Assembly: GCF_000935125.1 (NCBI RefSeq)
Contig: NZ_JRKI01000045.1
Location: 62,001-126,000, forward strand
Direction: 5' to 3'
DNA from: Streptomyces natalensis ATCC 27448
GTDB lineage: Bacteria > Actinomycetota > Actinomycetes > Streptomycetales > Streptomycetaceae
DNA: 64,000 bases
The translations under genes and the position numbers were made by a program. The notes beneath the pieces are model-generated. The model saw only the letters and a program-made list of their open reading frames with translations, ran no database searches and was not told the origin of the DNA. Shown in pieces: positions 1 to 6,821 of the stretch (positions within the stretch are counted from its first letter, which is position 1; every line of letters begins with the position of its first letter).

Positions 1-434
1 TGCGCGCCCTCGCGGGCCGGGCAGCCGGTGCCCGGTGCGCGCTTGTTGCAGGGTTTGGTCACGTCCTGGAAGTAGAGGCAGCGGGTGCGCTGGAGCAGAT
101 TGCCGCCGGTGGTCGCCGTGTTCCGCAGCTGTCCCGAGGCGCCGGAGAGCACCGCCTGCGAGAGCACGGGGTAGCGGTCGCGGACGGCCGGGGCCGCGGC
201 CAGATCGCTGTTGCGGACCATCGCCCCGATCCGCAGCCCGCCGTCCGGCAGTTCCTCGATACGGTCCAGCGGCAGCCGGCTGACGTCGATGAGCAGCGGC
301 GGTGACTCCACGCCGAGCTTCATCAGATCGACGAGGTTGGTGCCGCCGCCCAGGAACCGCGCCCCGGGCCGCTCGGCCGCCACCTGGACGGCGTGCGCCA
401 CGCTCCCGGCCCGCACATATCCGAACGGCTTCAT
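1..434 (-). CDS. Xanthine dehydrogenase-type FAD-binding subunit (3' end cut by window)
   Basis: FAD-binding medium subunit of a molybdenum hydroxylase, which passes electrons from the 2Fe-2S subunit to FAD. The visible N-terminal 144 residues begin MKPFGYVRAGSV and carry the FAD pyrophosphate-binding signature GGGTNLVDLMK near residue 30 and a second conserved block, ATTGGNLLQRTRC, near residue 108, followed by a Cys-rich stretch typical of the family. The ATG overlaps the stop of the upstream 2Fe-2S gene (ATGA), so the two are translationally coupled; a molybdopterin large subunit is expected beyond the left edge. The substrate (purine, aldehyde or other) cannot be told from this subunit. 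Confidence 0.88.
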   Translation of the reverse strand, partial: MKPFGYVRAGSVAHAVQVAAERPGARFLGGGTNLVDLMKLGVESPPLLIDVSRLPLDRIEELPDGGLRIGAMVRNSDLAAAPAVRDRYPVLSQAVLSGASGQLRNTATTGGNLLQRTRCLYFQDVTKPCNKRAPGTGCPAREGA

Positions 435-1060
435 GACGCCTCCCCCGCACCCCGGCTGCCCGTATCGGCCGCATCGCCGGTTGCGGCCGCACCCCTGACG
501 TCGCCGACCGCTTCGACGATGCGGGGATAGGCGCCGCACCGGCACAGGTTGCCGCTCATCCGCTCGCGGATCTCGTCGTCGGTGAGCTCCACCGGGGCCC
601 CGGAGCGCGCGTCGTCCGGTGTGACGTACGAGGGGAAGCCGTCCGCCGCCTCCCTGATCGCCCCGAGCGCCGAACAGATCTGGCCGGGGGTGCAGTAGCC
701 GCACTGGAGGGCGTCGCGGGCCAGGAACGCCTCCTGGAGCGGGTGCAGCCGCAGCCCGTCGGCGAGGCCCTCGACGGTGGTCAGACGCCGGCCGTCCTGC
801 GCCACGGCCAGCAGCAGACAGCTGTTGGCCCGCCGCCCGTCGACCAGCACCGTGCACGCCCCGCACTGCCCGTGGTCGCAGCCCTTCTTGGCGCCGGTCA
901 GATCGAGTCGTTCGCGCAGTACGTCCAGGAGGGTGGCGCGGTGGTCCACTGCCAGTGTGTACGTCGTCCCGTTGACCCGCAGGATCACCTCGGACCGCTC
1001 GCCGGTCGCCGCCGACCGCGGTACCCCGGCGCCGCCGGCCGGCCGATTGCTGGAGTCCAC
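431..1060 (-). CDS. Xanthine dehydrogenase-type 2Fe-2S subunit
   Basis: Small electron-transfer subunit of a molybdenum hydroxylase, 209 residues. The plant-type 2Fe-2S ligands are C61, C66, C69 and C81 (CDHGQCGACTVLVDG), and the second, all-alpha cluster domain has C120, C123, C173 and C175 (CGYCTPGQ and CRCGAYPR). The GTG start is preceded by GGAAGG at good spacing. The N-terminal extension of about 20 residues is low complexity, with no twin-arginine motif, so the enzyme is probably cytoplasmic. Coupled by ATGA overlap to the FAD subunit gene. Confidence 0.93.
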   Translation of the reverse strand: MDSSNRPAGGAGVPRSAATGERSEVILRVNGTTYTLAVDHRATLLDVLRERLDLTGAKKGCDHGQCGACTVLVDGRRANSCLLLAVAQDGRRLTTVEGLADGLRLHPLQEAFLARDALQCGYCTPGQICSALGAIREAADGFPSYVTPDDARSGAPVELTDDEIRERMSGNLCRCGAYPRIVEAVGDVRGAAATGDAADTGSRGAGEAS

Positions 1061-1118
1061 TCGTTCGCGCCTTCCCGTCCGACGTCAGCTGCGCTTCCCG
1101 GGCCGCCCCGGGCCCGCC

Positions 1119-1541
1119 TCAGCGGTTCTCCAGCCGCAGCTGGACCTCTTCCTCCTGGTCGCCGGCGGCCGTGCCGACCACCCGCACCGCGAACGCATGC
1201 GTCAGGCTCTCGCGGATCCGGTTGACCGCCCAGTAACCGCCCTGGAGATCGACGGTGACCGGCGCGGTCAGCCGGCGCGGCGCGGCCTGACCGTGCAGGT
1301 CGGTGACGTCGACGGTCGCGGTCCACACGGTCGCGCTCGCCCCGTTGATCTCCGTGGGCACATCGTCCGCGGCCCGGTCGGAGGCGAAGGACTCGCGCAG
1401 GGCGCTGAAGACCGCGTGCGCGTCCTGCGTCGCGCAGCCGACGACCTCCACCAGGACCTCGTCCGGTTGCCCCGGCGGGTCCGGGGGCTGCGGGCGGGCG
1501 GAGTTCTCCGCGTGTGACGCCTGTTCCGCGCTGTTCACCAT
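1119..1541 (-). CDS. Hypothetical 140-residue protein
   Basis: No function recognised. The start MVNSAEQ follows a clear AGGAAGG ribosome site. The N-terminal 25 residues are Pro/Glu-rich and probably disordered; the rest (VLVEVVGCATQDAHAVFSAL through AVRVVGTAAG) alternates hydrophobic and charged residues as a small alpha/beta domain would, with one conserved-looking Cys in VVGCATQDAH. No signal peptide or membrane segment. It lies 58 bases behind the 2Fe-2S subunit gene on the same strand, so it could be co-transcribed with the hydroxylase, but nothing in the protein ties it to that enzyme. Confidence 0.7.
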   Translation of the reverse strand: MVNSAEQASHAENSARPQPPDPPGQPDEVLVEVVGCATQDAHAVFSALRESFASDRAADDVPTEINGASATVWTATVDVTDLHGQAAPRRLTAPVTVDLQGGYWAVNRIRESLTHAFAVRVVGTAAGDQEEEVQLRLENR

Positions 1542-1718
1542 GGGGGCCTTCCTGTGGGAGCCGGACGCTTCCAGGCTCGCCCGGCGGCCCGGTGCGGGCA
1601 CGCCCCATGAGCCGTACGGGGGTCCTTTGGTTGCCACGGGCATCGGACGGGACGGATCATCCCGTACGGGACAGATCCGGCGGAACGCCGCGCGGATCCG
1701 GCACGAGGGAGACGCAGC

Positions 1719-2948
1719 ATGGGCCCGTCGGACGACGCCACTGTGAGCGGTCACTGTGCGGCCGGATTCGAGGGGGTGCGGGCGGCCTTCGTACGCAACT
1801 TCCGGGTGCACGGGGAGGTGGGCGCGGCGGTGACGGTGACCGTCGGCGGGCGGACCGTGGTCGATCTGTGGGGCGGCCATGCGGACGCGGCGCGGACCCG
1901 CCCGTGGGAGCACGACACGCTGGTCAACGTCTACTCGACGTCGAAGGGGATGACCGCGCTGTGCGCCCATCTCCTCGTGGACCGGGGCGAGCTGGACCTC
2001 GATGCGCCGGTCGCGCGGTACTGGCCGGAGTTCGCGCAGGCGGGGAAGGCGGAGCTGCCGGTGCGCTGGCTGCTGAGCCACCGGGCCGGGGTGATCGCGC
2101 CCCGCGAGCCGGTGGCCGAGCGGTACGCCCACGACTGGGACCATGTCTGCGCCGCGCTCGCCGCCGCCCCGCCCTGGTGGGAGCCGGGCACCGCGCAGGG
2201 GTATCACGCGGTGACGTTCGGCTACCTGGTGGGCGAGGTGGTCCGGCGGATCAGCGGGGTCTCGCTCGGGGCGTTCCTGCGCCGCGAGATCGCCGGGCCG
2301 CTGGGGGCGCGGGTGTTCATCGGCACGCCCGCCGAGGAGCATGCGCGGTGTGCGGAGATGGTGGGGCAGCTGGACGAGGCGCGGATCGCCGAGCGGTTCC
2401 CGGGCATTCCGCAGCCGCCGTTCCGCTCGCTGGCCGACCATCCGCTGGCGGTGGTGATACTGGCGCTGACGTACATCCCCACCGGCGACGTCAACACCGC
2501 CGCCTACCGCTCGGCCGAGATCCCGGCGGGCAATGCGCATGCCTCGGCGCACGGTCTGGCCACCGTCTACGGGGCGCTGGCGGGCGGCAGGCTGGTGCGC
2601 CCGGCCACGCTGGAGGCGATGCGGGAGCCGCAGAGCCTGCCCCATGAGCCGGATCTGGCGATCGATGCGCTGGCGCCGCCCGGGACGGAGCGGCGGTGGG
2701 GGCTGGGCTTCATGCTCAACCACCAGCGGCAGGCGGGTCCCAACCCGCGGGCCTTCGGGCACGGCGGGGCGGGCGGTTCGTTCGCCTTCGCGGATCCGGA
2801 GAACGGCCTGTCCTATGCGTATGCGATGAACAAATACGGCAGCGGCGCCACGGGCGACGCGGACCCCCGCAATACGGCGCTGATCGCGGCGACGTACGAG
2901 GCCCTGGGGGTGCACAGGCCGCGTCCGTCCGGGCACGCGCTGCACTGA
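1719..2948 (+). CDS. Serine beta-lactamase-like hydrolase / class VIII esterase
   Basis: Member of the class C beta-lactamase fold hydrolases (EstB / family VIII carboxylesterases), 409 residues. The nucleophile motif SxxK is S73-T-S-K76, the second motif is a YHA in GYHAVTFGYLVGE in place of YxN, and the third box is HGG at 348-350 in FGHGGAGGSF. These are the catalytic elements of the family; substrates are usually esters rather than beta-lactams. No signal peptide, so a cytoplasmic esterase is more likely than a secreted lactamase. The ATG is preceded by GAGGGAG. It is transcribed away from the molybdenum hydroxylase genes. Confidence 0.88.
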   Translation: MGPSDDATVSGHCAAGFEGVRAAFVRNFRVHGEVGAAVTVTVGGRTVVDLWGGHADAARTRPWEHDTLVNVYSTSKGMTALCAHLLVDRGELDLDAPVARYWPEFAQAGKAELPVRWLLSHRAGVIAPREPVAERYAHDWDHVCAALAAAPPWWEPGTAQGYHAVTFGYLVGEVVRRISGVSLGAFLRREIAGPLGARVFIGTPAEEHARCAEMVGQLDEARIAERFPGIPQPPFRSLADHPLAVVILALTYIPTGDVNTAAYRSAEIPAGNAHASAHGLATVYGALAGGRLVRPATLEAMREPQSLPHEPDLAIDALAPPGTERRWGLGFMLNHQRQAGPNPRAFGHGGAGGSFAFADPENGLSYAYAMNKYGSGATGDADPRNTALIAATYEALGVHRPRPSGHALH

Positions 2949-3066
2949 GCGCCGGGCCCCGTCCGCACACTCCGCGCGGGCCCGGTCACGGCGCAATAAT
3001 GGAGAGATGCGGCACGGATCCGTGCCCGGCGCGAGGCTGCGCGGGGCCCGGGGAAAGGCGGTAGCG

Positions 3067-3408
3067 ATGATGGACAGGGACACCGAGAGGCACCCGGGCC
3101 CGGACCCCGAGGCCGTGCACGAGGCGTATGCGTTCGTCTGTCTGCACTGCGGCTACGGCTGGGAGGAGGAGTACGAGATCCACCATTCCACCGATCTGTC
3201 CGGGCAGCGCCGGATCGACTACTACGAACGCGGCCGCCGGGTCCCCTCACCCCTGAGCCGCGCCCAATGCCCCGCCTGCAACCGCGGTCCGCTGCGGATC
3301 CTGCGCCCCGGGCGGGTGAACTCGGCCCGCTCGCTGTTCCCCTGGTCCAGCTACCCCGACTGGACGTCACCATCCGGTGTACAGAAGGTGGTTGACGAGG
3401 AGCGCTAG
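3067..3408 (+). CDS. Small zinc-ribbon-like hypothetical protein
   Basis: A 113-residue protein with two CxxC pairs, CLHC in YAFVCLHCGYGWEEEYEI and CPAC in RAQCPACNRGPLRI, spaced as in a zinc ribbon. The middle is rich in Tyr, Arg and acidic residues. I chose the ATG preceded by GGGAAAGGCGG; an upstream ATG at 3007 in the same frame would add 20 basic residues but sits directly on a GGAGAG with no spacing, although AATAAT just before it could serve a leaderless start. Its last 42 bases overlap a small convergent gene. Function unknown. Confidence 0.72.
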   Translation: MMDRDTERHPGPDPEAVHEAYAFVCLHCGYGWEEEYEIHHSTDLSGQRRIDYYERGRRVPSPLSRAQCPACNRGPLRILRPGRVNSARSLFPWSSYPDWTSPSGVQKVVDEER

Positions 3409-3540
3409 GACGGCCTGGGCGGTCAGCCAGTGGCGGTGCCGGGCGGCGGCCAGCAGATCGGCGCGGCGCACGGCGCGTTCGCCCGGGGTCGCGGGGGCGG
3501 GCGCACCGGTGCGGGCTGGGGAGGTCGGTCGCGGGATCAC
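3367..3540 (-). CDS. Small predicted membrane protein (57 residues)
   Basis: A 57-codon frame read from a GTG: a Pro/Ala-rich N terminus, a basic segment (ERAVRRADLLAAARHRHW) and one C-terminal hydrophobic helix, LTAQAVLALLVNHLLYTGW, ending at TGA. The composition (basic flank followed by a single membrane helix) is coherent and unlike a random antisense frame. It overlaps the 3' end of the convergent zinc-ribbon gene by 42 bases. The ribosome site is weak, which keeps confidence moderate. Confidence 0.5.
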   Translation of the reverse strand: MIPRPTSPARTGAPAPATPGERAVRRADLLAAARHRHWLTAQAVLALLVNHLLYTGW

Positions 3541-3653
3541 ACCGGCACGCTAGGGCGGCAAGCGGGCGGCGGGGCGCCGCCGATCCGCTGACGTCAGAGT
3601 TTCGTCACCGGTCAGGGCCCCTTGGCGCACCGTGCGCGGCTTACGGTCGGCGC

Positions 3654-4943
3654 ATGGGTGCCTTTCGCCTCACTTCCCCGACTCCCCCGACCTCCCCGTC
3701 CTTCTGGCGCAGTCCGCTGCGCGGCCCCCGGCTGACGGCCCTGCTCGGGGTCGTCCTGCTGGCCGGTGTCACGCTGCTGTTCGTGACCGGGCTGCTGTCG
3801 TACGCCGCCTACAACCCGGATCTGGCGGGCGGCGTCAACGACCAGACCCCGGACAAGGGCCTGCTCGGCTTCTATCTCTTCCCCTGGCCGACGGGCCCGT
3901 ACTGGCTCTACCGGGTCACCCAGGGCCTCCATGTCACCCTCGGCATCGCCCTGGTGCCCGTGCTGCTGGCCAAGCTCTGGTCGGTCATCCCGAAGCTGTT
4001 CACGCTGCCGCCGGCCCGGTCCCCCGGGCATGCGCTGGAGCGGCTGTCGCTGCTGTTGCTGGTCGGCGGCGCGCTGTTCGAGTTCGTCACGGGGATTCTC
4101 AACATCCAGCTGGACTACGTCTTCCCCGGGTCGTTCTACCGGCTGCACTTCTACGGGGCGTGGGTGTTCATCGGTGCGTTCGTGGCGCATGTGGTGCTGC
4201 GGATGCCGCGGACGGTGCGGGCGCTGCGCGAGCGCACCGACCCGCCGTCGGACGCCGACGAGACCGGGCTGGTCGCCCCGCGGCCCGCCCCGCCGACCGT
4301 CTCGCGGCGCGGCGCGCTGTGGCTGGTCGGCGGCGGCTCGCTGCTGCTGTTCGCGACGACGGCGGGGCAGAGCATCGGCGGACGGTGGCGGCGTACGGCC
4401 CTGCTGGCGCCGCACGGCGGGGCGGACCCGGGCAGCGGGCCGAACGGCTTCCAGATCAACAAGACCGCCGCCCATGTCGGGATCCGCCCGCAGGAAACCG
4501 GCGACGACTGGCGGCTGACGATTGAAGTCGGCGGGCTGGGGGCACCTCCCAGCGGTAGCCGGGGGAGGGTGCGGCTGAGCCGCGCCGAGCTGCTGCGGAT
4601 GCCGCAGCATCAGGCGGCGCTGCCGATCGCCTGTGTCGAGGGCTGGTCGACGGACGATCAGCTGTGGAGCGGGGTGCGGCTGCGCGATCTGGCCGCGCTG
4701 GTGGGGCTGGGCGAACGGCCGCCGGACGTCCTGGTGGAGTCGCTCCAGCTGCACGGCGCGTTCCGGCGGGCCGCGCTGCGCGCCAACCAGGTGCGCGACG
4801 GGCGCGCCCTGCTCGCGCTGCGGGTGGGCGGCGCTGAGCTGTCCGCGGACCACGGCTATCCGGCGCGGATCATCGTGCCGGGCGCGCCCGGGGTGCTCAA
4901 CACCAAGTGGGTGTCCCGGCTGACCTTCGGGGAGCCGTCATGA
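3654..4943 (+). CDS. Membrane-bound molybdopterin-dependent oxidoreductase
   Basis: A 429-residue fusion of a cytochrome b561-like membrane part and a sulfite-oxidase-type molybdopterin domain. Hydrophobic helices lie near residues 28-50, 85-108, 130-150 and 160-180, with His residues in the second and fourth as possible haem ligands (GLHVTLGI, AFVAHVV). A further helix near 215-232 leads to the C-terminal domain, where C327 in IACVEGWSTDDQLW is the expected molybdenum ligand. The substrate is unknown. A repeat element adds residues GAPPSGSRGR around position 297. The stop overlaps the next gene as ATGA. The ATG lacks a strong ribosome site; TACGGT a few bases upstream may be a -10 for a nearly leaderless message. 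Confidence 0.88.
   Translation: MGAFRLTSPTPPTSPSFWRSPLRGPRLTALLGVVLLAGVTLLFVTGLLSYAAYNPDLAGGVNDQTPDKGLLGFYLFPWPTGPYWLYRVTQGLHVTLGIALVPVLLAKLWSVIPKLFTLPPARSPGHALERLSLLLLVGGALFEFVTGILNIQLDYVFPGSFYRLHFYGAWVFIGAFVAHVVLRMPRTVRALRERTDPPSDADETGLVAPRPAPPTVSRRGALWLVGGGSLLLFATTAGQSIGGRWRRTALLAPHGGADPGSGPNGFQINKTAAHVGIRPQETGDDWRLTIEVGGLGAPPSGSRGRVRLSRAELLRMPQHQAALPIACVEGWSTDDQLWSGVRLRDLAALVGLGERPPDVLVESLQLHGAFRRAALRANQVRDGRALLALRVGGAELSADHGYPARIIVPGAPGVLNTKWVSRLTFGEPS
4536..4568 (+). repeat. Short palindromic repeat inside coding sequence
   Basis: GGGGGCACCTCCCAGCGGTA followed by a complementary GCCGGGGG arm. This is a short GC-rich palindromic repeat widely seen in Streptomyces genomes. It sits in frame in the molybdopterin oxidoreductase gene and encodes a Gly/Ser/Arg-rich surface insertion before the molybdopterin domain. 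Related elements occur at 38449 and 43839. Confidence 0.65.
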
Positions 4944-5530
4944 GGGGGCGGTGGACGCGGCGGCCGACGGCACGGCTGACGGCGGCGCTGACGCGGCTGA
5001 GGCGCCGTTGCCGCTACGGCGAGGGGACGCTGCATCTGCTGCTGATGCTCGCCTCGTTCGCGCTCACCGGCTACGCGGGCCTGCGGCTGCTCGGCGGCGC
5101 CCGGTGGCCGCTGGTCGTGGTGTGGTTCGCCGGGGCGGCGCTGCTGCACGATCTGGTGCTGCTGCCGCTGTACTCGCTCGCCGACCGGGTGGTGAGCGCG
5201 GCGACGGCGGGCACCCGGCGGCACCGGGCCTGGACGGCCCATGTCCGGGTGCCCGCCGCGCTGTCGGGGCTGTTGCTGCTGGTGTGGTTCCCGCTGATCG
5301 CGGGTTCGGCGGGAACGCCGGGCGGCCTGCCGACGGCGGACTACACGTCCGTCACCGGCCTGCCCGGCGGGGACTTCTTCGCCTGCTGGCTGCTGCTGAC
5401 CGCCGGGCTGTTCGCCCTCTCGGCGCTGGTGCTGTCGGCCCGTACGGCGGGGCCCCTGCTGCGCAGTACGGCGGCGCGGGTGCGGCGGCGCAGGGCCACG
5501 AAGCGGCGCTCGGCGGATTCGGGCCGCTGA
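4940..5530 (+). CDS. Integral membrane protein, partner of the molybdopterin oxidoreductase
   Basis: A 196-residue protein with about four hydrophobic helices (LLLMLASFALTGYAGLRLL, PLVVVWFAGAALLHDLVLL, AALSGLLLLVWFPLIAG, CWLLLTAGLFALSALVL) between a strongly basic N terminus and a basic C-terminal tail. The ATG overlaps the stop of the oxidoreductase (ATGA), so it is translationally coupled and probably works with it, perhaps as a membrane partner or assembly factor; that role is inference. Its last 190 bases overlap the convergent methyltransferase gene. Confidence 0.8.
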   Translation: MRGRWTRRPTARLTAALTRLRRRCRYGEGTLHLLLMLASFALTGYAGLRLLGGARWPLVVVWFAGAALLHDLVLLPLYSLADRVVSAATAGTRRHRAWTAHVRVPAALSGLLLLVWFPLIAGSAGTPGGLPTADYTSVTGLPGGDFFACWLLLTAGLFALSALVLSARTAGPLLRSTAARVRRRRATKRRSADSGR

Positions 5531-6165
5531 TCCGGGGGCGCCGGAACGGACCACGTTTCCGCCGGCGCCCAGCCGGCCGCGGCCGCGTACCGCAGCAGCG
5601 CGGGGGTGCCCACCCGGGCCCAGGGGAAGAAGCCGCCCGCTGCGCCGGATCCGCCGTCGACCTGGACCTCGACCCGTTCGTCGACGTCCGCGGCCGTGGT
5701 CTCCACGATCAACGTGCCGCGCGGGGCGAGGAGTTCGGCGGTCCGCAGGAGCAGGGCGCGGGGGTCGCCGCCGATGCCGATGTTGCCGTCCAGGAGCAGC
5801 GCGGTGCCCCAGCGCCCTTCGTCCGGGAGGGGGTCGAAGACCGAACGGCACAGGGCGGTGCCGCCGATCGCGGCCGTACGGGCCACCGCGGCCTCGCTCA
5901 CATCGATGCCGAGCGCCCGGCGGCCCTGCGCGGCCAGCGCGGCGACGAGCCGGCCGGGACCGCAGCCGATGTCGAGCACACTGCCCTTGCAGCGGCGCAG
6001 CGCCGACCGGTCCGCGGCGTCGGTGCCGCCGCACCAGCGCTCGACCTCCAGGGGCAGCAGCCAGCCGTCGGCGCGGCGCAGGAACAGCGGACCGCGGCCG
6101 CTGCGCAGCGCATCGGCGTACGGATCGGCGCCCCAGGTGGGGGCGGCATGGGTGGTCGCGCTCAT
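5341..6165 (-). CDS. Class I SAM-dependent methyltransferase
   Basis: A 274-residue Rossmann methyltransferase. The SAM-binding motif VLDIGCGPG is at 63-71, followed by the acidic residue of motif II in ALGIDVSEAAV. The catalytic domain ends around RRFVALRRR; the last 45 residues are polar and read antisense to the tail of the membrane protein gene, so this extension may be a recent read-through. It is the last gene of an operon whose members overlap by ATGA (fusion enzyme, DUF2064 protein, methyltransferase). The methyl acceptor is unknown. Confidence 0.85.
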   Translation of the reverse strand: MSATTHAAPTWGADPYADALRSGRGPLFLRRADGWLLPLEVERWCGGTDAADRSALRRCKGSVLDIGCGPGRLVAALAAQGRRALGIDVSEAAVARTAAIGGTALCRSVFDPLPDEGRWGTALLLDGNIGIGGDPRALLLRTAELLAPRGTLIVETTAADVDERVEVQVDGGSGAAGGFFPWARVGTPALLRYAAAAGWAPAETWSVPAPPDQRPESAERRFVALRRRTRAAVLRSRGPAVRADSTSAERANSPAVSSSQQAKKSPPGRPVTDV

Positions 6166-6821
6166 CGTCCGGCGACCGCCGTCAGCCGGGCCAGGGTGGC
6201 GGCGAAGCGTCCGCCGGGCGCGGCGGCCGCGACGGCACCGGCGTCGGCGGCCGTGTCGACGTCGCGCAGCGGCGGCAGATCCCGTACCCGCAGGCCGGCC
6301 GCGAGCAGCCGGGCGCGCTGGGAGGCACCGGTGTGCGGGGTCGACATCGGGACGCCGCGGAGCAGTCGGGGGTCCGGCTCGGCCAGGCCGAGTGCCCAGA
6401 AACCACCGTCCTCGGCCGGGCCGAACCAGGCATCGCAGTCCCGCCAGGCCGCCGACTCCAGTGCGGGGGCGAGGAGTTGCGGGGTGATCTGCGGGGTGTC
6501 CATGCCCAGGAGGAGGGTCGGGCCCCGGCTGCCGGCGAAGGCGGCGGCCAGCCGTTCGTCGAGGCCGCCCGCGCACTGGGGGCGCACCTCGAACCCGTCG
6601 GGCAGCCAGCCGCCGGGCCGCCCGTCGAGAACGACGACCCGGCTCCGGGCGGGCATGGCCCGTACGGCACACAGGGTGTCGTACAGCGCTGCCCCCGCCA
6701 GCTCGGCGGCCTGGTGCGGGGTGTAGGGCGGGGTGAGCCGGGTCTTGACCCGGCCGGGCACCGGCTCCTTGGCGATGACCAGTACGGCCGTCGGACCGGT
6801 GCCGCCGTCCGAGGGGCTCAT
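6162..6821 (-). CDS. DUF2064 (TIGR04282-type) glycosyltransferase-like protein
   Basis: A 219-residue GT-A-fold protein of the family annotated as TIGR04282/arsenosugar-biosynthesis glycosyltransferase. It starts AVLVIAKEPVPGRVKTRLTP, the nucleotide-sugar-binding loop of the family, and contains LLLGMDTPQITP (DxP-type motif) and FGPAEDGGFWALGL. Start and stop both overlap neighbours (ATGA), so it is tightly coupled between the epimerase-glycosyltransferase fusion and the methyltransferase. The family name is historical: no arsenic gene is present here, and a role in making a modified sugar or glycolipid is more economical. Confidence 0.87.
   Translation of the reverse strand: MSPSDGGTGPTAVLVIAKEPVPGRVKTRLTPPYTPHQAAELAGAALYDTLCAVRAMPARSRVVVLDGRPGGWLPDGFEVRPQCAGGLDERLAAAFAGSRGPTLLLGMDTPQITPQLLAPALESAAWRDCDAWFGPAEDGGFWALGLAEPDPRLLRGVPMSTPHTGASQRARLLAAGLRVRDLPPLRDVDTAADAGAVAAAAPGGRFAATLARLTAVAGR

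Noticed and set aside
1119..3083. Long minus-strand frame antisense to the serine hydrolase
   Set aside because: Only its last 140 codons (from the ATG at 1541) look real; the rest is the shadow of the hydrolase gene.
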